Shown: in pieces, positions 5,905 through 10,276 of the stretch | Layout: each line of letters opens with the position of its first letter | How positions within the stretch are numbered: the stretch's first letter is position 1 | NCBI GenBank assembly: GCA_029562045.1 | Contig: JAKQWJ010000181.1 | Span: forward strand, 1-10,276 | Origin: Spirochaetota bacterium | GTDB lineage: Bacteria; Spirochaetota; Spirochaetia; DTKZ01 | Length of the DNA: 10,276 nucleotides | Direction of reading: 5' to 3' | Position numbers and translations under genes: made by a program | The notes under the pieces: model-generated | The model's database searches: none | What the model saw: the letters and a program-made list of their open reading frames with translations, nothing else | Told to the model about the DNA's origin: nothing

Positions 5905-6967
5905 ACCCTGGGGAACCGTCCAGACCCGAGCGGATCCACGCGGCCCTCTCGCCGTTCTCCCGCTCCTCCCCCACCTCACCGCCCCCCAGACGCATCCGCA
6001 CGTGGGCGGGACGGCTTTCAAAAAGCAGGGCGGTCACCCGTGCCGGGTCAACCCGGGCCGCGCAGTCCATGGCGCATCCCATCCGGACCAGCGAAAGAAG
6101 CTTGACCGCCTCGTCGCAGCGCAGAAACCTGGCCCGTTCCAGAACGCCCAGGGCCCTGCACACCTGATCTTCGAGAAAGTCCCTTTTCTTTTCGAAAAGG
6201 AAACTTCTCATCTCCCTCTCATAATGTAACAACGAACGGGTGATTTCTTCAAGTTTTTCGAGAATTTCTTCCTCGGAAACCCCGATTTCCGAGCCCCCGG
6301 AGAGGAGAAACAGGTCCCCCGGCGCCTCCTCCCCGGGAAGGAAGGGCCGGATCCGATGGTTCGCCGCTTCCACCAGTTCCCCGATCTTTTTGTTCCCGCC
6401 CCCCAGCTGGGAGGCGGGGAGGTGCAGTAGCGCCGATGCCCGGAGGGCCGGCCCGATGTTGTCGATCTCCGCGGACAGGTATCCCCATTCCAGGGAGACC
6501 GCGTAGTCCAGCAGGGACTCCAGCCGGGAATCCAGGCCGTCCGCCTCCGCCCAGGCGCGGCGGAGATCCAGCCCGCCCCGGAGAGAGGCGATCCGCAGGT
6601 GATCCCGGGCGTTGACCTCCACCCCGAGGTCCATCCCCGGCAGGAGGAAAACCGAGACCCCCCGGGCCCCCTCTTCGGGACCAAGCCGGCTTTCCTCCCC
6701 CAGCAGGGCGGCCTCGTCGGAGGCAAGGTCCTCCCAATCGTAGCGGAGGAGCCCCTCTTCCTCCCGGGCGTCCCCCAGGGCGTCCCGGAGAGCCTCCCCC
6801 ACCAGACGGCGGACCTCCAGAAAGCCCTCCTCCCTCAGGAGGTGCGGAAAAAGAACGCTGGACAGGTTGCGGGACAGCCGGACCCGGCTGGAAACAACCA
6901 CATCCCCCTCGGGGCCGGGTTCCCGATACCAGGAGGGAGACCGATGGGACTTTCCGAAACCCGTCAC
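5903..6967 (-). CDS. mcsB: McsB-like protein-arginine kinase family member with degenerate active site
   Basis: McsB is a phosphagen-kinase relative that phosphorylates protein arginines to mark them for ClpC. This 354-aa protein aligns over the whole family length: SSRVRLSRN (26-34), NARDHLR (119-125), GYL...LRAS (162-178), an IRPF...GDLFLL region (206-222) and an Ala/Ile/Arg-rich C-terminus. The arginines that contact ATP phosphates in phosphagen kinases appear present (Arg28, Arg30, Arg125, Arg176, probably Arg207). The catalytic NEEDH motif is NARDH, placing Arg121 at the essential Glu. The CPTNxGTGLRAS loop reads EIDNIGPALRAS, so Glu167 replaces the active-site Cys. The C-terminal RDxxRA phosphoarginine-sensing motif is reduced to ENGERA (337-342). 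The frame is intact, so this is substitution, not decay by frameshift. The start is GTG 6965-6967, overlapping the mcsA stop by 4 nt (GTGA), with a GGGGGACAGGGA purine stretch upstream. It is probably inactive on arginine or re-purposed; family membership is certain from sequence and context. Confidence 0.88.
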   Translation of the reverse strand: MTGFGKSHRSPSWYREPGPEGDVVVSSRVRLSRNLSSVLFPHLLREEGFLEVRRLVGEALRDALGDAREEEGLLRYDWEDLASDEAALLGEESRLGPEEGARGVSVFLLPGMDLGVEVNARDHLRIASLRGGLDLRRAWAEADGLDSRLESLLDYAVSLEWGYLSAEIDNIGPALRASALLHLPASQLGGGNKKIGELVEAANHRIRPFLPGEEAPGDLFLLSGGSEIGVSEEEILEKLEEITRSLLHYEREMRSFLFEKKRDFLEDQVCRALGVLERARFLRCDEAVKLLSLVRMGCAMDCAARVDPARVTALLFESRPAHVRMRLGGGEVGEERENGERAAWIRSGLDGSPG

Positions 6968-7467
6968 TCCCTGTCCCCCGGAGCCTCGTCGATGAGGAGG
7001 ATCTTGTCCCGGAGCCGGGCGGCGAGCTCGTAATCTTCCCGCTGCACCGCCGCGGCGAGCCGCGCTTTCAGATTCTCCCGGTCTATCATGAAGGCCGTCA
7101 GCGACTGGACCCTCCGGGGCAGTTTACCCCGGTGTTTCTTGCCGCCGCCGGTCTTCAGCAGTTTGACCATTTCTTTTCCGAACACGGAGTAGCAATTGGC
7201 GCAGCCCGCCCGCCGGTCGGCCCGGATCTCCCGGAAGCGGCTCCCGCAGGCGGGGCAGGTCTTGACTCCCGCGGTCTTCACGCCCGGCAGGCGTTCGAAA
7301 AGACCCTTCAGCAGCCAGGCGACCCCCTCCTCCGGAGTGTCCCGGTCCCCGATGATGCCTTTTTTCCGGGCGCAGGACTCGCAGATGCGGATCTCCCGGG
7401 ATTCGCTTCCTATGATCTGCCGTATCCTGACAACGGCATTTTCTTTGCCACACAATTCACATGTCAT
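6964..7467 (-). CDS. mcsA: McsA, zinc-finger activator of McsB with UVR domain
   Basis: McsA binds zinc and in Bacillus activates the McsB arginine kinase within the ClpC quality-control system. The 167-aa product shows four CxxC pairs: Cys3/Cys6, Cys29/Cys32, Cys71/Cys74 (CPACG) and Cys89/Cys92 (CANCY). These would form two zinc sites of four cysteines each. A UVR-type helical hairpin lies at about 130-160, with REDYELAARLRDKI (143-156), the kind of segment that contacts ClpC or McsB. All zinc ligands are intact, unlike the changes in its partner McsB. ATG 7465-7467 has AGGAAG about 6 nt upstream. It is the first gene of the mcsA-mcsB-clpC unit and overlaps mcsB by 4 nt. In Bacillus and relatives ctsR usually precedes mcsA; here no ctsR-like frame occupies the upstream gap. 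Confidence 0.95.
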   Translation of the reverse strand: MTCELCGKENAVVRIRQIIGSESREIRICESCARKKGIIGDRDTPEEGVAWLLKGLFERLPGVKTAGVKTCPACGSRFREIRADRRAGCANCYSVFGKEMVKLLKTGGGKKHRGKLPRRVQSLTAFMIDRENLKARLAAAVQREDYELAARLRDKILLIDEAPGDRE

Positions 7468-7508
7468 GTCGCTTCCTGGGGCGCCTCGCGGGCCCGGCGC
7501 CGCTCTTC

Positions 7509-7537
7509 AAGATAGCAAAAATCCCCCTCCCCGGCAA
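7509..7537 (-). promoter_or_regulatory. Candidate promoter of the mcsA-mcsB-clpC operon (extended -10)
   Basis: On the minus strand, TTGCCG (7532-7537) and TATCTT (7509-7514) are 17 bp apart, each matching the sigma70 hexamers at 4 of 6 positions. The -10 is preceded by TGC, giving an extended -10 (TGn). Transcription would start near 7502, leaving a leader of about 35 nt with AGGAAG before ATG 7467. No CtsR heptamer repeat (GGTCAAA type) or CIRCE inverted repeat was seen around it. It overlaps the terminator-like hairpin described separately. Confidence 0.4.
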
Positions 7538-7545
7538 GGCGGGGG
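7517..7545 (-). terminator. Possible intrinsic terminator after the lol genes
   Basis: On the minus strand, CCCCC (7541-7545) pairs with GGGGG (7523-7527) across a 13-nt loop, followed at once by ATTTTT (7522-7517). An alternative inner stem CCCCG/CGGGG (7540-7544 with 7529-7533, loop CCTTGC) competes with it. The position, about 175 nt past the permease stop and just before mcsA, suits separation of the lol and mcsA transcripts. The stem is short, so the call is tentative. Confidence 0.3.
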
Positions 7546-7568
7546 CCGGAGCGGCGGGCATCAGCGGC

Positions 7569-7608
7569 GGCGCCGCGGCATCCCGGCGGCAGGCGCCGCG
7601 GCATCCCG
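7569..7608. repeat. 17-bp direct repeat, 23-bp period
   Basis: GGCGCCGCGGCATCCCG is present identically at 7569-7585 and 7592-7608. It directly abuts the 42-bp tandem repeat block and contains the self-complementary stretches GGCGCC and CCGCGG. It lies outside any supported gene. Confidence 0.7.
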
Positions 7609-7709
7609 CGGAACCCGCCGGCCTGGATCCTGATCCCAACAGCCTGTCCGCGGAATCCGCCGGCCTGCCTCCTGATCCCGGCAGCCTGTCCGCGGAATCC
7701 GCCGGCCTG
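7607..7709. repeat. 42-bp tandem repeat, about 2.5 copies, upstream of mcsA
   Basis: Two 39-bp units (7629-7667 and 7671-7709) differ at only two bases (AAC versus GGC at 7638-7640 and 7680-7682) and repeat with a 42-bp period. A partial third unit (7607-7625) keeps the same period with one T-to-C change. Each full unit contains the odd palindrome GCGGAATCCGC (7650-7660 and 7692-7702); the partial one has GCGGAACCCGC (7608-7618). The block lies between the lol permease stop and the candidate mcsA promoter, its nearest edge about 70 bp upstream of the -35. It could be a regulatory binding array or simply a minisatellite. The rest of the 7468-7719 gap holds only the promoter and terminator candidates; no gene or RNA is recognised there. 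Confidence 0.8.
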
Positions 7710-7719
7710 GCAGAGGGCA

Positions 7720-9012
7720 TCAGCGGCGGCGCAGGACCTCCAGCGGCCGGACCCTGCCGGCCCCCCGGGAGGGAAGATAGGAGGCCAGAAGGCTCAGCAG
7801 CAGAGAGAAGCCCGCGGCGGCGGTGACCTCGAGAAAATCGATTTCCACCGGGATCCGTTCCAGGTAGAACCGGGGGTCCAGCAGAGTGACGCCTCCCCCC
7901 CGGGGGAGGAGGAAGAGGACTCGCCCCCACCGGACCAGGAAATTCATCAGCCCCTCCACCCCGGCGATGATTTCGTTGACGGAAACCGAGATCGCCAGCC
8001 CCGCGGCTACTCCCAGCAGGGTACCGACGAGCCCCACGGCGAAACCCACGGCCAGGAATATCCGGGAGATATCCCGGGGCCCCATCCCCAGGCTTTTCAG
8101 GATGGCGATATCCTCCCGTTTTTCGATCTGCAGCATCACCAGGGCCGAGGAGATGGTGACGGAGGCCACCGCAAGAATCAGGGCCATGATGAAAAGAAGG
8201 AGGTACTTCGTCGTCCGGAAAGACATGTACTGCCCCTTCTCCAGTTCGAACCAGGAGTAGACCCGCAGCCCCGGGGGAAGTTCCCGGCGGATCTTTTCCA
8301 TGGCATCCCCGATCCCGCCGAAGGGGTCCCGGATCTTGATCCCCAGAATGCCCCGGGACGTCTCCCGGGACATGATCCTCTCTCCCCGGGACAGTGGAAT
8401 GTACAGCCAGAGCTTGTCCAGCTCCTGGTACCCCGTGGAGACCACCCCCCGGACGGTGAAGCTGGTCACCCGGGGAAGCAGCCCCCCGCCATCCAGCGTC
8501 CGGACCGTCAGGACCTTGACCTGATCCCCCACCTCCAGCGAGAGCCGGCGGGCCAGTTCGGTCCCCACCACCGCCGAATCCGGTCCGGAGAGATCGAAGG
8601 AGCCCGCCCGGATCTCCAGATACCGGCGCAGCCCCCCGTCCCTTTCCCAGAGGTCCTCCGGAACCGCCCGGATGGTCACCCCGGTCCTGCCCCTGCCGGA
8701 ATAGGCCAGGCCCAGCCCCTGACGCTCCGGGGTCATCAGCAGAACCTCCCCCCGGTCCCGCAGACTCCCGGCGATCCGGGAGAGTTCTTTCTCCCGCAGG
8801 TCCGAGAAGGGGAGGATCTGCAGATGGTAGGTCCCCAGTTCCAGGTACCGGGCGGTGATGCCCCGGATCATCGCCCCGGAGACCTCCATCACCACGATGA
8901 GGGGCACCAGGCTCAGCGCCACGGCGACGGCGGCGCCGCGGATCCGGCGGACCGAACCTTTCCGGGCTGCCAGGAGATAACGGCCGGCCACCGTGAGGGG
9001 AGCGCGGTTCAT
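7720..9012 (-). CDS. LolC/LolE-family lipoprotein-releasing ABC permease
   Basis: This is an inner-membrane subunit of the Lol transporter, which extracts mature lipoproteins from the inner membrane for delivery to the outer membrane. The 430-aa product has the family layout: helix 1 (about 27-49), a periplasmic MacB-type domain (about 50-265), then an FtsX-type core with helices at about 269-292, 317-347 and 395-413. The cytoplasmic coupling segment EKREDIAILKSLGMGP (297-312) and the C-terminal RPLEVLRRR are typical. FYLERIPVEI (382-391) before the last helix is also typical of LolC/E. ATG 9010-9012 overlaps the lolD stop by 4 nt (ATGA), indicating coupled translation. It is a paralogue of the partial permease upstream of lolD. 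LolC and LolE cannot be told apart here, so no symbol is given. The stop lies within an 18-bp sequence duplicated in the following gap. Confidence 0.93.
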   Translation of the reverse strand: MNRAPLTVAGRYLLAARKGSVRRIRGAAVAVALSLVPLIVVMEVSGAMIRGITARYLELGTYHLQILPFSDLREKELSRIAGSLRDRGEVLLMTPERQGLGLAYSGRGRTGVTIRAVPEDLWERDGGLRRYLEIRAGSFDLSGPDSAVVGTELARRLSLEVGDQVKVLTVRTLDGGGLLPRVTSFTVRGVVSTGYQELDKLWLYIPLSRGERIMSRETSRGILGIKIRDPFGGIGDAMEKIRRELPPGLRVYSWFELEKGQYMSFRTTKYLLLFIMALILAVASVTISSALVMLQIEKREDIAILKSLGMGPRDISRIFLAVGFAVGLVGTLLGVAAGLAISVSVNEIIAGVEGLMNFLVRWGRVLFLLPRGGGVTLLDPRFYLERIPVEIDFLEVTAAAGFSLLLSLLASYLPSRGAGRVRPLEVLRRR

Positions 9013-9689
9013 ATCCGGGACAGCTCTCCCCGATGCAGCAGGAAGCGCAGGTCACCCCGGGCGGCCAGCGCCATATCATGGGTGACCAGGACCAGGGTCT
9101 TTCCCCTTTCCCGGACCAGGGAGAACAGAAGCTCTTCGATGACCCGGGAATTGCCTTCGTCCAGGTTGCCGGTGGGTTCGTCCGCCAGGATGAGAAGAGG
9201 GTCGTTCACCAGGGCCCGGGCCACCGCCGCCCGCTGCCTCTCTCCCCCGGAGAGCATCCCCGGATAGTGGTTTCTCCGGTCCCTCAGACCCACCCGCTCC
9301 ACCAGAGCCTCCGCCCGGGGAAGGGCCTCCCGCCGGGGCACCCCGGCGATGAGGGCGGGCATCATGACGTTTTCCAGAGCGGTGAATTCCTTCAACAGAA
9401 AGTGAAACTGAAAGATGAAACCCAGGAAGTTCCGCCGGTACCCGGTGAGGGACTCCTCGTCCAGGCCTCCGATCTCCCGGGCCCCCACCCGGATGGAGCC
9501 GGAGCTGGGGGCGTCCAGACCGCCTATCAGGTTCAGCAGGGTGCTCTTGCCGCAGCCGCTTTCGCCGGTAACCGCGGCGATGCAGGCCCCGGGGAGGGAA
9601 AACGACACGTTCCGGAGGATTTCCAGGTCTTCCGAGGAGCTGGAATAGGTCTTGCTCACCCTTTCCAGGACGAGAATCGGATCAGTCAT
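9009..9689 (-). CDS. lolD: Lipoprotein-releasing system ATP-binding protein LolD
   Basis: This is the cytoplasmic ATPase that powers lipoprotein extraction by the two flanking permeases. The 226-aa product contains Walker A GESGCGKST (42-50), Q-loop with FIFQFHFLL (91-99; the QFH..LL form is characteristic of LolD), signature LSGGE (146-150), Walker B LLILADEPTGNLD (165-177) and H-loop His204. All ATPase residues are present. ATG 9687-9689 is chosen because homology begins there and because it overlaps the upstream permease stop in the 8-nt sequence ATGACTGA. A longer in-frame extension to 9773 would run far into that permease gene and adds only non-homologous residues. The permease-ATPase-permease order with two overlapping junctions indicates a single transcription unit. 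The closest alternative is a MacB/FtsE-type ATPase, which the LolC/E-type partners make unlikely. Confidence 0.95.
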   Translation of the reverse strand: MTDPILVLERVSKTYSSSSEDLEILRNVSFSLPGACIAAVTGESGCGKSTLLNLIGGLDAPSSGSIRVGAREIGGLDEESLTGYRRNFLGFIFQFHFLLKEFTALENVMMPALIAGVPRREALPRAEALVERVGLRDRRNHYPGMLSGGERQRAAVARALVNDPLLILADEPTGNLDEGNSRVIEELLFSLVRERGKTLVLVTHDMALAARGDLRFLLHRGELSRI

Positions 9690-10276
9690 GGCGCAGCACC
9701 TCCGCGGGCCTGATGGACGAGACCCTGCGGGAGGCGAAACAGGCCGCCAGAATCGACGCTCCCAGGGCGACACAATGGATGAAGAGGGCTTCGGACAGGT
9801 ACGTCCGGGAAGGAACCTCGGAGAGGTAGAAGTAGGCCGGGGAGAACAGCGATACCGGGCCTCCCAGCCCCGAGGGGATGTAGGGACGGAGCAGGGTGTT
9901 GATCAGGGCGATGCCCATGTTCAGCGCCCACTCGGTGACGGTGAAGATCTCGTTGACCCGTCCCGCGACCAGAAAGCCCAGGAGCTGGCCGAAGAAGGTC
10001 CCCGCCAGGCCGATGAAGAGTCCCTCCAGCACGAAGACCAGCCGGATGGATCCGGGGTCCGCCCCCATCGCCTTCAGGAGCCCCACCTCCTCGGTGCGCT
10101 CCAGGACCGATCGGCGCAGGGATTGGTGGATGTTTCCCGCCACGACGACGAAAATCAGGCAGATCAGCAGCATCATCATGATTTTTTCGACCCGCAGGGC
10201 CCCGAAAATGGCCCGGTTGTACTCCCGCCAGGACAGGACCTCCGCCTCCTTCCCCGCCGCCGCCTCCGCCGCCCCC
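9682..10276 (-). CDS. LolC/LolE-family permease, N-terminal part beyond window edge
   Basis: This is the second permease of the Lol transporter. The frame is open from the window's right edge, leaving 197 visible C-terminal residues; the N-terminal helix and most of the periplasmic domain lie outside. The visible part starts with an Ala/Glu/Lys-rich stretch and WREYNRAIFGALRVEK, the end of the periplasmic domain. Next come a helix with MMMLLICLIFVVVAGN, the coupling segment ERTEEVGLLKAMGADP, a second helix (LEGLFIGLAGTFFG), a long loop ending in FYLSEVPS, a last helix, and the typical terminus RPAEVLRHD. ATG 10177-10179 lies inside the domain and is not the true start. Its last codons overlap the lolD start by 8 nt. 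It resembles the downstream permease throughout, consistent with a LolC/LolE heterodimer. Confidence 0.92.
   Translation of the reverse strand, partial: GAAEAAAGKEAEVLSWREYNRAIFGALRVEKIMMMLLICLIFVVVAGNIHQSLRRSVLERTEEVGLLKAMGADPGSIRLVFVLEGLFIGLAGTFFGQLLGFLVAGRVNEIFTVTEWALNMGIALINTLLRPYIPSGLGGPVSLFSPAYFYLSEVPSRTYLSEALFIHCVALGASILAACFASRRVSSIRPAEVLRHD

Larger units (their letters stand above)
7556..7732. repeat. 18-bp direct repeat pair, one copy spanning the permease stop codon
   Basis: The sequence GGGCATCAGCGGCGGCGC occurs at 7556-7573 and again, identically, at 7715-7732. The right copy contains the last codons and TGA stop of the lol permease (7720-7722). The left copy lies 159 bp away in the intergenic gap. 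Together they bracket the shorter repeats between them. This looks like an old duplication of the permease 3' end followed by internal repeat expansion. Confidence 0.7.

Noticed and set aside
6182..6200. CCTTTTC/GAAAAGG inverted repeat in a locally AT-rich patch of mcsB, considered as an internal promoter or terminator
   Set aside because: It encodes the Lys/Glu/Phe-rich FLFEKKRDF stretch, the AT bias follows the amino acids, and nearby -35/-10 matches are poor.
7468..7719. CtsR operator or CIRCE element upstream of mcsA
   Set aside because: No GGTCAAA-type tandem heptamers and no TTAGCACTC/GAGTGCTAA inverted repeat were found by reading both strands.
7556..7732. CRISPR array
   Set aside because: The 42-bp units are contiguous near-identical tandem repeats without unique spacers, and no cas genes are nearby.
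7457..9079. A 540-codon minus-strand frame over the second lol permease and the repeat gap
   Set aside because: It runs out of frame through a clear LolC/E gene, is Gly/Arg/Pro-rich without domains, and its 14-residue repeat merely translates the 42-bp DNA repeat.
9690..9773. A 28-residue N-terminal extension of LolD
   Set aside because: It would overlap the upstream permease by 92 nt and adds Arg/Pro-rich sequence not expected in LolD; ATG 9689 has the normal overlapping junction.

Overview
The window is GC-rich (roughly two-thirds G+C by eye), gene-dense and free of mobile elements. It comes from a diderm bacterium, because it carries a Lol lipoprotein-export ABC transporter (permease, LolD ATPase, permease). 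It also carries the McsA-McsB-ClpC protein quality-control module best known from Gram-positive bacteria. That mix, with a SMUG1-type uracil-DNA glycosylase, fits a high-GC spirochaete or a similar deep-branching diderm. The taxon is an inference; no rRNA or other marker is present.

Left part, plus strand except where noted: the 3' part of a SMUG1-family uracil-DNA glycosylase (2-475); a secreted DOMON domain fused to a four-helix cytochrome b561-like membrane domain (533-1603); on the minus strand, a 147-aa protein that may have a divergent GIY-YIG-like fold (1615-2058); and a full-length Sua5-type threonylcarbamoyl-AMP synthase (2154-3164). The 95-bp gap between the last two is divergent. 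Its promoter-like elements are placed so that both mRNAs would start at, or within a few bases of, the start codon.

Right part, all minus strand, read from right to left: a lolC/lolE-type permease truncated by the window edge (9682-10276), lolD (9009-9689) and a second lolC/lolE-type permease (7720-9012), joined by 8-nt and 4-nt overlaps. A 252-bp gap rich in tandem repeats follows, with a terminator-like hairpin and a candidate promoter. Then come mcsA (6964-7467), mcsB (5903-6967; 4-nt GTGA overlap with mcsA) and clpC (3377-5893; strong ribosome binding site overlapping the mcsB stop). Two GC-rich hairpins lie between the convergent sua5 and clpC genes. No ctsR gene or CtsR/CIRCE-type operator was seen.

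In the standard model McsA activates the arginine kinase McsB, which marks proteins with phosphoarginine, and ClpC (with ClpP) unfolds the marked proteins. Here McsB keeps the arginines expected to hold ATP phosphates. It has lost the catalytic Glu of the NEEDH motif, the active-site Cys and the RDxxRA phosphoarginine-sensing motif. ClpC nevertheless keeps both N-domain glutamates used to bind phosphoarginine. An apparently inactive or re-purposed McsB inside an intact mcsA-mcsB-clpC operon is the most interesting observation in the window.
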